From Mesorhizobium_L sp035547755 (GTDB taxonomy: Bacteria; Pseudomonadota; Alphaproteobacteria; Rhizobiales; Rhizobiaceae): 64,000 bases of DNA. A model generated the notes under the pieces. That model worked only from the letters and a program-made list of their open reading frames with translations. It was not told where the DNA came from and did not search any database. Where the stretch lies: positions 1-64,000 of the forward strand of contig DASZUG010000099.1 in the NCBI GenBank assembly GCA_035547755.1, read 5' to 3'. Position 1 is the stretch's first letter; the number at the start of each line of letters is the position of its first letter. The position numbers were made by a program, and so were the translations under genes. Shown one piece after another: positions 1 through 8,459 of this stretch.

Positions 1-3
1 CGC

Positions 4-486
4 TCACATGAAAAGCTGGATATTGCCGAAGGGCGCGTCGAAATTGACGAGATCGACGCGTTTCAGCACGATTTTGAGGTTTCCTTCCTCCATCCGCAAT
101 TCGTGCCGCGCCCAGCCGGCATGGATGTTGAACTCGTCGCCGCGCGTCTCGGCATAGTGGAAGGGCGTATAGGTGCGGTAACGGTTCTCCTCCGGGTTGA
201 TCTCGTCCACCTGCGGCGCTTGCAGAAGGTGCTGCGCCCGGCTCTTCGGCTTCTGGCTGAAGGTGCGCGCGCCGGAAAGCCGCTCCACCCGGATTCTGAG
301 CAGCAGCATATCTTCATACATCAGCGAGGCCTGCAGCCTGGGGTCCGTCTGCCGCCATTCGGCCGGCATCCAGTAATGCGCGTCCTCGGCATAAAGGGCG
401 AGCCATTCCTCGTAGCGCAGTTCGTCGAGGAGGCGGGCTTCGCGATAAACGAAATCAATAAGGTCCTTTTCGGTGACGGCGCTCAT
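4..486 (-). CDS. Rieske-type ring-hydroxylating dioxygenase, beta (small) subunit
   Basis: A 160-residue protein of the SnoaL-like/NTF2-fold small-subunit family of aromatic-ring-hydroxylating dioxygenases, which is structural and packs against the catalytic alpha subunit. The N-terminal segment with YREARLLDELRYEEWLALY and DAHYWMP is typical of the family. The ATG at 486 is chosen because it overlaps the alpha-subunit stop by 4 bp (ATGA), which implies translational coupling; a longer in-frame extension to 651 would overlap the alpha gene deeply and is rejected. It is the last gene of a five-gene leftward operon. Substrate is unknown; indole-3-acetate is proposed from context. Confidence 0.9.
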   Translation of the reverse strand: MSAVTEKDLIDFVYREARLLDELRYEEWLALYAEDAHYWMPAEWRQTDPRLQASLMYEDMLLLRIRVERLSGARTFSQKPKSRAQHLLQAPQVDEINPEENRYRTYTPFHYAETRGDEFNIHAGWARHELRMEEGNLKIVLKRVDLVNFDAPFGNIQLFM

Positions 487-1835
487 TGGGCGGCTTCCTG
501 GAATGGGGCGCCTTCGGGCTTCATCGACATGGTCATGTATTTCGTCCAGGCGTGGAACTGGTTGCGCATCTGGCGCTCGCTGGTGCCGCCGGCGATCTCG
601 GTCACGTCCTCCGCCTCGCCCGGTTCGTAGAGACGCTGGATGTTGACCCATTCGAGGCCGTCGGCATGCAGGCCGAGCTGCGCGCGCTCGTACATTTCAA
701 GATCGTCATGGCCGACGATGGAGGTCGGCGCGTTGATCAGCCGATTGTACATGAGCGTGCGCTCGAAGAGCATGTCGGGCGCCCCGACGAGGCGGAAGGT
801 GTAGCTCTCGACCAGCGTCCGGTCGGCGGCGATCGGCTTGAAGACGCGCAATGTCTGGATCGGCCCCTTCACCATGATGTTGGGGAAATAGCAGGTGTTG
901 TGCCGACTCTCGCCGAGGATCGCCCTCGCGCGTTCCTCGCCATAGGCTTCGACCATTTTCTCGAAATAGCCTGGGATCGCCGAATAGTCGGCGTGGATCG
1001 AGGTGGTCACGCCGGTATGGCCATGACCGTTCGGCCAGACCCTGATCCCCATCTTCTCGAAGAAGTCGTAGGGCGACATGAAGGGCGCATAGACCTCGAC
1101 CGCCATCGGCTTCTTGCCGCCCTTCGCCTGCTCGCGCTCCCAGACGGAGACGGCCGTTCCGGCGGAGGATTCATGCGCGACCATCGGATGGCAGGTGTCG
1201 GTCTGGTTTTCGACCAGCATCTTCCAGTTGCACGGGTGCATGTAGCGCAAAGGCGCGCCTTCGAGGACCAGCTTTCCTTCCGGCGAACGGTCGATCATAT
1301 TGTCGATGGACGACAGGCTCTCTCCGAAGAAGGTCGCGAAATCGACGCCGGACGGTGCAAGCCGCGCGAAAATGAAGTCGCGATAGACATGCGCCGCACC
1401 GACTGGCGCGAGGCCTTTCACGGCCTCGGATTCCTCCAGGCCTGTACCGTCATAACCCTTTTTGAACGGGATCGCGAGCAGCGCGCCATTCGTCTTGAAC
1501 GACCAGGCGTGGTAGGGGCAACGAAAGAATTTCCCCGTGTTTCCGCAGGCTTCCGAGGCGATCTTCGTGCCCTTGTGCGGACAGCGATTGTAGAGCACAT
1601 GGATCGAACCGTCTGTATGGCGCGACGCCATGACTGGCTGGTCGCCGATCTCGGTCGTCAAATAATCGCCCGGATTGGGAATCTGGCTGGCGTGGCCGAC
1701 ATAGACCCAGGTGTTGGCGAAGAGATGCTTCATCTCCAGCCGGAAGATCTCCGGATCGGTATAGACGTCCCTGTGCACGCGCTCGGGATGGATAAGCGCC
1801 TTGATGGCAGAGGGATCGGCCGCGTATCGGGTCAT
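483..1835 (-). CDS. Rieske-type ring-hydroxylating dioxygenase, alpha (catalytic) subunit
   Basis: A 450-residue non-heme iron oxygenase that would insert O2 into an aromatic substrate using electrons from the reductase encoded upstream. The Rieske [2Fe-2S] ligands are visible as C85-P-H87 and C106-P-Y-H109. The mononuclear iron site is D213-x2-H216-x4-H221, with a candidate carboxylate ligand at D377/D378 (GHDDLE). Length is normal for the family. A GGAGGTT ribosome-binding site precedes the ATG, 12 bp after the reductase stop. Gene neighbours (MarR, SDR, CoA-ester enzymes, IOR-like enzyme) suggest an indolic or aryl-acid substrate; by content it would match IadD of auxin-degradation loci, but this is inferred. 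Confidence 0.93.
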   Translation of the reverse strand: MTRYAADPSAIKALIHPERVHRDVYTDPEIFRLEMKHLFANTWVYVGHASQIPNPGDYLTTEIGDQPVMASRHTDGSIHVLYNRCPHKGTKIASEACGNTGKFFRCPYHAWSFKTNGALLAIPFKKGYDGTGLEESEAVKGLAPVGAAHVYRDFIFARLAPSGVDFATFFGESLSSIDNMIDRSPEGKLVLEGAPLRYMHPCNWKMLVENQTDTCHPMVAHESSAGTAVSVWEREQAKGGKKPMAVEVYAPFMSPYDFFEKMGIRVWPNGHGHTGVTTSIHADYSAIPGYFEKMVEAYGEERARAILGESRHNTCYFPNIMVKGPIQTLRVFKPIAADRTLVESYTFRLVGAPDMLFERTLMYNRLINAPTSIVGHDDLEMYERAQLGLHADGLEWVNIQRLYEPGEAEDVTEIAGGTSERQMRNQFHAWTKYMTMSMKPEGAPFQEAAQ

Positions 1836-1847
1836 CGCAGGAACCTC

Positions 1848-2804
1848 CTATAGATCGAGCACCAGCCGCGGCGTCTTCGCCCGCGACACGCAGATCTGCA
1901 TCACATTGTTCGACGCCTTCTCCTCGTCGGTCAGGACGACGTCGCGATGCTCCGGTATGCCCTCCAGCACCGCCGTCTGACAGATGCCGCAATCGCCGCG
2001 CCGGCAATCATAGACGATTTCGATGCCGGCTTCTTCCAGCGCATCGATGATCGACTGGTCCGGCGCGACCGTCACCACCTGGCCGGTCGATTTGACCTCG
2101 ACCTCGAAGGCCTTGTCGCCGGCCGCCGGGGCGGGCGTCGCCGTGAAGAGTTCGTAATGCAGCCGGGCAGACGGCCGGCCGGCAAGCGCCCAGGCCGTCT
2201 TCACCGCCTCGATCATCCCGGACGGGCCGCAGACATAGGCATCGCCATCATCGGGCAATCGGCCCAGAAGTTCCGCGAAGTCGGGACGGCCGGGAGGCGT
2301 ATCGTCGTAATGGACGGACAGACGGTCGCCGCAGATGTCGGCCAATTCCGGCAGGAAGGCCAGTTCGCCTTGCGCCCGGCCGAGATAGTGCAATCGGAAG
2401 TCCCTGCCGGTTTCGGCGAGCGCCGCCGCCATCGAGAAAATCGGCGTGATGCCGATGCCGCCCGCGAGCAGGAGAACGGGGCTGTTTCCTTGCCGGAGTT
2501 CGAACTGGTTTATCGGGCCGGTCGCCGAAACCTCGTCGCCCTCCTTCAGCGAGTGGATGTAATGCGAACCGCCGGCGCTGTTTTCCTCAAGCAGCGTGCC
2601 GAGCACATAATGGCGTCCGCCGCGCCATGCCGCGAGGTCGACCAGCGAATAGGGCCGATCGCCGCCGCCCGGCAGCTTGACGCGGATATGCGCACCGGCC
2701 GACCAGCCGGGCAGGGGCATCTCGCCCTTCGCCTCGAGCACGACCGCGCAAACGCGCGGCGTTTCGCGCGTGATCTCGCGGACAGTGAAGAGGAGATCGC
2801 TCAC
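1848..2804 (-). CDS. Oxygenase reductase (flavin / NAD / C-terminal [2Fe-2S])
   Basis: A 318-residue electron-transfer partner of the dioxygenase. An N-terminal flavin-binding barrel with RPYS at 50-53 is followed by a nucleotide-binding domain (AGGIGITPI; VCGPSGM) and a C-terminal plant-type ferredoxin domain with C267, C272, C275 and C305. This domain order is that of phthalate-dioxygenase/vanillate-demethylase reductases. The start is a GTG overlapping the upstream stop (GTGA), with a strong GGAGGAGAAGG Shine-Dalgarno. It shuttles NAD(P)H electrons to the Rieske centre; no separate ferredoxin gene is needed. Confidence 0.92.
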   Translation of the reverse strand: MSDLLFTVREITRETPRVCAVVLEAKGEMPLPGWSAGAHIRVKLPGGGDRPYSLVDLAAWRGGRHYVLGTLLEENSAGGSHYIHSLKEGDEVSATGPINQFELRQGNSPVLLLAGGIGITPIFSMAAALAETGRDFRLHYLGRAQGELAFLPELADICGDRLSVHYDDTPPGRPDFAELLGRLPDDGDAYVCGPSGMIEAVKTAWALAGRPSARLHYELFTATPAPAAGDKAFEVEVKSTGQVVTVAPDQSIIDALEEAGIEIVYDCRRGDCGICQTAVLEGIPEHRDVVLTDEEKASNNVMQICVSRAKTPRLVLDL

Positions 2805-3805
2805 CCTTCTCCTCCCGCCGTTATATCCGCCGGCTGGCGGTGCATGCCGCTGCGAACCAGCATGTCGAGGAAATCCTTCATCCGCTCCTGTCGATAGCTG
2901 TCGGTGTCGATGTTGCCATAGTCGTAAAAGCCGCGCCCGTCGCGCAGGCCGTTGCGGCCCTCTTCCATGTTGCGGTGGACGATCGCCGGCGCGGCGAAAC
3001 GCTCGTCCTTCATCGCGCCCGTCATATAGCGGCTGGCATGATAGAGGATGTCGCCGCCGCCCCAATCGATGAATTCGAGCAGGCCGAGCACGGCGAAGCG
3101 GAAGCCGAAGCCATATTTGACGGCCTTGTCGATGTCTTCGGCCGACGCCACGCCTTCCTCGACAAGGCGCGCCGCTTCGTTCATGGCCAGCGCCTGGATG
3201 CGCGGCACGATGTAGCCGGGCGAAGCCTTGCAGACGACCGGGACCTTGCCGATGCTTTCCAGCAATTCGCACAACTCTGTCACCACTGCGGCGTCGGTCT
3301 TGTCCGTCGGGCTTACTTCGACAAGCGGCACGATGAAGGCCGGGTTGAGCCAATGCGCGTTGAGGAAGCGTCTGGGGCGGCCGCTCCAGCCCGCCAATTG
3401 CGTCGAAAGGTAGGTCGATGTCGTCGAAGCGACGATGGCGGTCGGGTCGGCGAATCCATCGATCAGGCGAAGCCCGTCGCGCTTGGCGTCGTCCGTTTCC
3501 GGAACCGCTTCGAAGACAATGCCGGCATCCTGCAGGCCTTGCGCGACCTCGAGCAGGGAGAAGAACGATATCCGCTCCACAATGCCGTCTATGGCCGCGG
3601 CGTCGAATCCGCCAAGACGTGCCACCATGTCGAGTGAGGCGCGGACTTCGCCGAGCGCCGCGTCGAAATAGGCTTGCTGCGCGCCGGCGGGCCGCTCCTT
3701 CGCGTCGATGAGACGGACCTCGTGGCCGGCATAGGCGAAGCAATGCGCGATGCCGCGCCCCATGCGGCCGGCGCCGACGCAGGCGATGACCGACCGGCTT
3801 GGCAT
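2801..3805 (-). CDS. 3-hydroxyacyl-CoA dehydrogenase family protein
   Basis: A 334-residue NAD-dependent dehydrogenase with the Rossmann motif GAGRMG at 11-16 and the family histidine in NAHWLNP (H151). The C-terminal helical domain is present (RGFYDYG). The family oxidises L-3-hydroxyacyl-CoA or related 3-hydroxy acids; L-gulonate or carnitine dehydrogenase-like activities also fall here. The ATG at 3805 lies 2 bp after the upstream stop and has a GGAGGGG ribosome-binding site. In this operon it may oxidise a hydroxylated ring-cleavage or side-chain intermediate; the substrate cannot be read from sequence. Confidence 0.88.
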   Translation of the reverse strand: MPSRSVIACVGAGRMGRGIAHCFAYAGHEVRLIDAKERPAGAQQAYFDAALGEVRASLDMVARLGGFDAAAIDGIVERISFFSLLEVAQGLQDAGIVFEAVPETDDAKRDGLRLIDGFADPTAIVASTTSTYLSTQLAGWSGRPRRFLNAHWLNPAFIVPLVEVSPTDKTDAAVVTELCELLESIGKVPVVCKASPGYIVPRIQALAMNEAARLVEEGVASAEDIDKAVKYGFGFRFAVLGLLEFIDWGGGDILYHASRYMTGAMKDERFAAPAIVHRNMEEGRNGLRDGRGFYDYGNIDTDSYRQERMKDFLDMLVRSGMHRQPADITAGGEG

Positions 3806-3807
3806 GA

Positions 3808-4887
3808 TCAAAGCCCCTCCTTGAGCAGGGTCCGCATTGCGCTTCGGTCGAGTTCGGCGAGGCCGAGCCGTTCGAGCGTTCTGCCGCTGCGGCGGAAATC
3901 GTTCCCCGTTGCCGCGCCGGCGACCGCCAGCAGACCTGCCGCGACCGGGACGGGCACGCTGGCCCATTCGCCGACCGACACGAGGAAAGCGAGGCCCATG
4001 GCGACATCCTCCATCATGTAGCGGTGGCTGAGAAGGTCGAGATGTTCGTGCCAGTCGCCGGAATCGACCAGCTTGTCATGGGCGAGATTGCCGTACATCC
4101 AGTCGGAGGTGTTGTAGTGGTCGGCCAACGGGAAATGCGGCGCGGCATAGCCGAGCGCCTCCCGGACCGCGATGCGTTCGGCGTCGAGCGCATCGTGGAC
4201 GCGCCGGATGGAGGGCTGGGTGCCTTCCTTGTGAATATCCCAGCGGTCGAAATGTTCGATCGGCCCGGCATTCATCAGGATCAGCGGCGGATGGATGATC
4301 GGCCCCGCATTCATCAGCGCCCCGGACAGCGCATCCTCGACCGGCTCGATCGCGCCGGGAAAGGCGGTGGCGATCACATCGAGCGCGCGCCTCGAATGAC
4401 GCGCGGGGAAAACGCCGGTCGGCAGCCGCGTGGCGCGGGTCGTGATCGCGATTTCACCCGGACCGTGCTTGCGGGTGAGCCAGGGCAGGGTGCCGGTCTC
4501 GGCAATGGCGATATTCGCCTTGCATCCGTTTTCGCGAAGCGCCTTCATCATGGCATAGGAGCCGAAAGTTCCCGGCGGCAGGAAGATCACCTGCCCGTCC
4601 GCGAGATGCGGCGCGAGCCGCTTCGCCAGATCCTCCTGCGCGAAGGCGGGAACGGGTGCGATGATCAACTCCGCGTCCCTGACCGCTTCTCCCAGATCGG
4701 CCGTGACCATTGCGATATCGATGCGGCGCGTTCCCTTCGAATCCTTCAGCTTAATAGCTTTTTCAAGCAGGATCGGGCGAATGGCTTCCGGATCGCGACG
4801 CCAGAACCGAACCGAATGGCCGGCCTCCGACAAATCGGCCAAGGCCGCATGAGACCCGTTGCCGCCACCCAGAACCGCTATCTTCAT
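3808..4887 (-). CDS. NAD/NADP octopine/nopaline dehydrogenase family protein
   Basis: A 359-residue protein beginning MKIAVLGGGNGSHAA, a Rossmann NAD(P) site, with a C-terminal opine-dehydrogenase-type helical domain (NTSDWMYGN; HRYMMEDVAMGL). Family members make or oxidise opines by reductive condensation of amino acids and 2-oxo acids, although many bacterial members have unknown substrates. The ATG at 4887 is chosen over an upstream ATG at 4944, which would place the start inside the promoter and operator region. It is the first gene of the leftward operon, with a candidate promoter and operator immediately upstream. Confidence 0.85.
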   Translation of the reverse strand: MKIAVLGGGNGSHAALADLSEAGHSVRFWRRDPEAIRPILLEKAIKLKDSKGTRRIDIAMVTADLGEAVRDAELIIAPVPAFAQEDLAKRLAPHLADGQVIFLPPGTFGSYAMMKALRENGCKANIAIAETGTLPWLTRKHGPGEIAITTRATRLPTGVFPARHSRRALDVIATAFPGAIEPVEDALSGALMNAGPIIHPPLILMNAGPIEHFDRWDIHKEGTQPSIRRVHDALDAERIAVREALGYAAPHFPLADHYNTSDWMYGNLAHDKLVDSGDWHEHLDLLSHRYMMEDVAMGLAFLVSVGEWASVPVPVAAGLLAVAGAATGNDFRRSGRTLERLGLAELDRSAMRTLLKEGL

Positions 4888-4915
4888 CACGCATCCTTCA
4901 GGAACCACTCGTCTC

Positions 4916-4944
4916 AGTAAATGCTTTAAACTTAAAATTTTCAA
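4916..4944 (-). promoter_or_regulatory. Candidate regulated promoter of the leftward catabolic operon
   Basis: On the minus strand TTGAAA (4944-4939) is followed by a 17-bp spacer and TTTACT (4921-4916), a plausible sigma-70-type promoter 29 bp before the first gene. The near-palindrome TTTAAACTTAAA at 4925-4936 lies wholly in the spacer, an ideal repressor position. The matching site at 5026-5037 lies on the other side of the divergent region. Prediction by eye only. Confidence 0.5.
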
Positions 4945-5025
4945 GCCCCACTCGATACGACTTTCAACGACGATATCCGACGGCGCGAGCAGCGGCCTTG
5001 CCTATTGAACGAGAAGGTGCGATTG

Positions 5026-5037
5026 TTTAAGCCTAAA
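5026..5037. promoter_or_regulatory. Second candidate operator, probably for the MarR-family regulator
   Basis: TTTAAGCCTAAA is a near-palindrome sharing the pattern TTTAARCYTAAA with the copy at 4925-4936; both are followed by AT. It ends 37 bp before the TTG start of the rightward operon, while the other copy begins 37 bp before the ATG of the leftward operon. No convincing promoter hexamers were found around this copy. Confidence 0.5.
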
Positions 5038-5074
5038 ATAATTCCTTGGGCCTGGATACAGCCGGAACGATCCA

Positions 5075-5839
5075 TTGTCGAAAGCCATGCAGAATGATCA
5101 TGTGCTGATCACGGGCGCGACCCGCGGCATCGGCTTTCGCATCGCCGATGCCTTTATCGCGGCCGGCTACCGCGTCACCGTGCACGGCAGGACGCCGGCC
5201 GGCGCGGCGGAAGCCGCCGAGAAGCTCGGGGCGCAGGGCCATGTCGCCGCGGACGTGACGGACGCGGCGGCGTTCGAACGGGCGCTTTCCGACGCGGCGG
5301 AACGATCGGGCGGCGTCGATATATTTGTCAGCAATGCCGGCGGCGTCGAGACGGCTGCCGTCGGAAGGACCGAACTTCCGCAGCTTCGAAACATGATGGC
5401 GTTGAATGTCGAGCCGCTTTTGACAGCGATCCGGGTGGTGCTGCCGGGCATGGTGGAAAAGGGCTTTGGCAGAATAATTGCCGTCGCATCCACGGCCGGC
5501 TTGAAGGGCTATCCCTACGTTTCCGCCTATTGCGCCGCGAAGCATGCGGCAATTGGGCTGACCAAAGCCGTTGCGCTGGAGACCGCCGGCAGCGGCGTGA
5601 CGGTCAACGCCGTCTGCCCCGGCTTCAGCGATACGGATTTGATAGGCCGCTCGCTCGACAGGCTCGAGGCGAAGACGGGGCGAGCTCGGGAAGAACTCCT
5701 TAAATCGTTCACGCGTCAAAATCCGCTAGGCCGCCTGATCGATCCGCGCGAGGTCGCCAACGCGGTGCTGTGGCTGGCGCAGCGCGACGCCTCCGCCATC
5801 ACCGGCCAGACGATCGCGGTCGCCGGAGGAGAACTATGA
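5075..5839 (+). CDS. Short-chain dehydrogenase/reductase (SDR)
   Basis: A 254-residue classical SDR. It has the TGATRGIG cofactor loop, the SNAGG motif and the catalytic S139, Y152 and K156 (AYCAAK), with a C-terminal AVAGGEL typical of FabG-like SDRs. The start is uncertain: TTG at 5075 has a GGAA element 8-9 bp upstream; ATG at 5087 gives MQNDHVLITG and is equally compatible with the fold. It is the first gene of the rightward operon and overlaps the MarR gene by 4 bp. An SDR is a usual component of indole-3-acetate catabolic loci; here the substrate is unknown. Confidence 0.88.
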   Translation: MSKAMQNDHVLITGATRGIGFRIADAFIAAGYRVTVHGRTPAGAAEAAEKLGAQGHVAADVTDAAAFERALSDAAERSGGVDIFVSNAGGVETAAVGRTELPQLRNMMALNVEPLLTAIRVVLPGMVEKGFGRIIAVASTAGLKGYPYVSAYCAAKHAAIGLTKAVALETAGSGVTVNAVCPGFSDTDLIGRSLDRLEAKTGRAREELLKSFTRQNPLGRLIDPREVANAVLWLAQRDASAITGQTIAVAGGEL

Positions 5840-6375
5840 GCGATACGCACGGCGCGGCTGCGCAGGACTATATCGATGCCGAATATGCGGTACGGGACAA
5901 TCCGCATGACCACCGGAGCGAGCTTCGGCTCTGGCTGCGCCTGTTGACCTGCGCCAATCTGATCGAGGCGGAGATCCGCAAGCGGCTGCGCGAACGGTTC
6001 GACACAACCTTGCCCCGCTTCGACCTGATGGCGCAACTTTTTCGCACGGAAGAGGGCGTTCTCCTCGGCGAGTTGTCCCAGCGCATGATGGTTTCGAACG
6101 GCAATGTCACGGGTCTGGTCGAACGTCTCGTCCAGGAGGGGCTGATCGAGCGGCAGGTCAGCGAAACGGACCGCCGTGCGGTGCGCGTGCGAATGACGAA
6201 GCGCGGCCGCGCCGTCTTCGCGGAAATGGCGGAAGCGCATGGCGACTGGATCGCGGAAATGCTCGGCGGCCTCAGCGAGAACGACCGCGAACGCCTGTGG
6301 AACCGGCTCGGCGGCCTTAAGGGTTCCGTCCGCGGCGCCATTGCCGGGCGTGACGATGAGAGGAAAGGCAAATGA
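5836..6375 (+). CDS. MarR-family transcriptional regulator
   Basis: A 179-residue winged-helix regulator. The DNA-binding core is LLGELSQRMMVSNGNVTGLV followed by the wing region SETDRRAVRVRMTKRGR. MarR proteins are usually repressors released by aromatic ligands. The start ATG overlaps the SDR stop (ATGA) and the gene in turn overlaps the crotonase start, so it is co-transcribed with the genes it is likely to control. The paired TTTAARCYTAAA sites between the divergent operons are the likely operators. By context it would be the counterpart of the auxin-responsive MarR of iad loci. Confidence 0.92.
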   Translation: MSDTHGAAAQDYIDAEYAVRDNPHDHRSELRLWLRLLTCANLIEAEIRKRLRERFDTTLPRFDLMAQLFRTEEGVLLGELSQRMMVSNGNVTGLVERLVQEGLIERQVSETDRRAVRVRMTKRGRAVFAEMAEAHGDWIAEMLGGLSENDRERLWNRLGGLKGSVRGAIAGRDDERKGK

Positions 6376-7205
6376 AGCGACAGAACGCGATTGCGGCGCC
6401 GATCGCCAATCTCCGTCCCGATCATTTTCTCCTGTCCGTCGAAAATGGCGTGGCGACGATCACGCTCAACCGGCCGGAACGCAAGAACCCGCTGACCTTC
6501 GACAGCTATGCCGAGTTGCGCGACACGTTGCACGCGCTCCGCTTCGACGATTCCGTTACCGCGGTGGTGATCACCGGCGCGGGCGGCAATTTTTCGAGCG
6601 GCGGCGACGTCTTCGAGATCATCGAGCCGCTGACGAAACTCGAAGCGGCGGATTTGCATGCCTTTACCGCCATGACCGGCGACCTCGTCAAGGAAATGCG
6701 CGCCTGTCCGCAGCCGATCGTCAGCGCGGTCGAAGGCGTGTGCGCCGGGGCGGGCGCGATCATCGCCATGGCATCGGACATGCGCGTCGCCGGCGATGGC
6801 GCGAAGGTCGCCTTTCTCTTCAATCGTGTCGGGCTCGCCGGCTGCGACATGGGCGCCTGCGCGATCCTCCCGCGCATCATCGGCCAGGGCCGCGCCTCCG
6901 AACTGCTCTATACCGGCCGCTTCATGAGCGCGGAGGAGGGGGAGCGCTGGGGCTTCTTCAATCGCGTGACGGCGAAGGGAGATGCGCTCGCTGCGGCGAA
7001 CGAGATCGCGACAGCGCTCTCGCATGGCCCCACCTACGCCAATTCGGTGACGAAGCGCATGCTCCACATGGAATGGGCGATGGGCGTTGACGAGGCGATC
7101 GATGCGGAGGCCCTGGCGCAGGCGCTCTGCATGAAGACCGGCGACTTCAGCCGCGCCTTCGAAGCGTTCGCCGGCAAGCGCCAGCCGGTATTCCAGGGAA
7201 ATTGA
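6372..7205 (+). CDS. Enoyl-CoA hydratase/isomerase family (crotonase) protein
   Basis: A 277-residue crotonase-fold protein. The oxyanion-hole segments GNFSSGGD and GVCAGAG are present. By hand alignment to mammalian enoyl-CoA hydratase the second catalytic glutamate is kept (ASELLYTG), but the first (PEI in the classical enzyme) is replaced within AFLFNRVG, and an aspartate appears in GCDMGA. This is the pattern of a divergent subfamily, so simple hydration of a 2-enoyl-CoA should not be assumed. The start overlaps the MarR stop by 4 bp. Confidence 0.87.
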   Translation: MKRQNAIAAPIANLRPDHFLLSVENGVATITLNRPERKNPLTFDSYAELRDTLHALRFDDSVTAVVITGAGGNFSSGGDVFEIIEPLTKLEAADLHAFTAMTGDLVKEMRACPQPIVSAVEGVCAGAGAIIAMASDMRVAGDGAKVAFLFNRVGLAGCDMGACAILPRIIGQGRASELLYTGRFMSAEEGERWGFFNRVTAKGDALAAANEIATALSHGPTYANSVTKRMLHMEWAMGVDEAIDAEALAQALCMKTGDFSRAFEAFAGKRQPVFQGN

Positions 7206-7206
7206 C

Positions 7207-8361
7207 GTGAGTGATCGCACTTTCCTCGACTGGCCTTTCTTCGAGCCACGGCACCGCGAACTGGCGCGGGAGATCGAGACCTGGGCCGCGAACCATGTCG
7301 CCGACCTTGTCGACCATCATGATGTGGACGGAAGCTGCAGGCGGCTTGTCGCCGCGCTCGGGAAAGCGGGTTTTCTCGAATATGCCGTGCCCGCCGACGA
7401 CCGGTTCGATGTCCGCTCGCTTTGCCTCCTGCGCGAGACGCTGGCGCGCTATGACGGGCTCGCCGATTTTGCCTTTGCCATGCAGGGATTGGGTAGCGGC
7501 GCGATCACCCTCGCCGGCGATGCGGCGACGAAGGCGCGCGTGCTGCCCGACATACGCGCCGGCAAAGCCATCGCCGCCTTCGCGCTGACGGAGCCGGAGG
7601 CCGGGTCCGATGTCGCCCATATCGCGCTCTCGGCAAGGCCGGACGGCAATGAGACGGTTCGGCTCGATGGCGAAAAGACCTGGATATCGAATGGCGGCAT
7701 CGCCGACCATTACGTCGTCTTCGCCCGCAGCGGCGAAGCGGAAGGGGCGAGGGGGCTTTCCGCCTTTTCCGTTCCCGCTTCCACGCCCGGCCTCGCGGTC
7801 GCGGAACGGCTTGAAACCATTGCGCCGCATCCGCTGGCGCGCCTCCGCTTCGACAATTGCCGGATACCGATCGCGAACCGGATCGGCAGTGGCGGCGAGG
7901 GCTTCAAGGTCGCGATGGCGACGCTCGACATCTTTCGTTCGACGGTCGGCGCGGCGGCGCTCGGCTTTGCGCGTCGGGCGCTCGACGCCACGCTCGACCG
8001 CGCCCGTGGCCGCAAGCTTTTCGGCGCGCCGCTGGCCGACATGCAACTTACGCAGACCGCGCTTGCCGAGATGGCGACGGGGATCGATTCCTCCGCCCTT
8101 CTCGTCTATCGCGCGGCATGGACGCGCGACAACGGCGCACCGCGCGTGACAAGAGAGGCGGCGATGGCGAAGATGGTGGCGACCGAGAGCGCCCAGAAGA
8201 TCATCGATCTCGCCGTCCAGCTTCACGGCGGCGAAGGGGTACGCTCGGGGTCGGTTCCCGAAACGCTTTATCGCGAAATCAGGGCGCTGCGAATTTATGA
8301 GGGGGCGACCGAGGTGCAGAAGCTCGTCATCGCCCGGCAATTGCTGTCGGTGGCCGGCTGA
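7207..8361 (+). CDS. Acyl-CoA dehydrogenase family protein
   Basis: A 384-residue flavoprotein with the acyl-CoA dehydrogenase signatures FALTEPEAGSD, KTWISNGG and the C-terminal RIYEGATEVQ, whose glutamate is the usual catalytic base. It probably desaturates, or hydroxylates as flavin monooxygenase relatives do, an acyl-CoA made in the pathway. GTG start at 7207, one base after the crotonase stop, with AGGGA upstream. The indole-3-acetate monooxygenase IacA of the other auxin pathway is in the same superfamily, but the preserved glutamate motif here favours a dehydrogenase. Confidence 0.9.
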   Translation: MSDRTFLDWPFFEPRHRELAREIETWAANHVADLVDHHDVDGSCRRLVAALGKAGFLEYAVPADDRFDVRSLCLLRETLARYDGLADFAFAMQGLGSGAITLAGDAATKARVLPDIRAGKAIAAFALTEPEAGSDVAHIALSARPDGNETVRLDGEKTWISNGGIADHYVVFARSGEAEGARGLSAFSVPASTPGLAVAERLETIAPHPLARLRFDNCRIPIANRIGSGGEGFKVAMATLDIFRSTVGAAALGFARRALDATLDRARGRKLFGAPLADMQLTQTALAEMATGIDSSALLVYRAAWTRDNGAPRVTREAAMAKMVATESAQKIIDLAVQLHGGEGVRSGSVPETLYREIRALRIYEGATEVQKLVIARQLLSVAG

Positions 8362-8459
8362 GTTTCGGACCATTGCCACGGCAGGATGATGAGAAGAGAA
8401 GAGGAGAATGGCGTTTGAGCGCATTCCTTATTCCCGGCGAGGGCAAAGGCGAAAACGGC

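Noticed and set aside
486..1853. 455-codon rightward frame opposite the dioxygenase alpha gene
   Set aside because: It is the antisense shadow of a gene with clear Rieske and iron-site motifs; its own translation has no recognisable family features.
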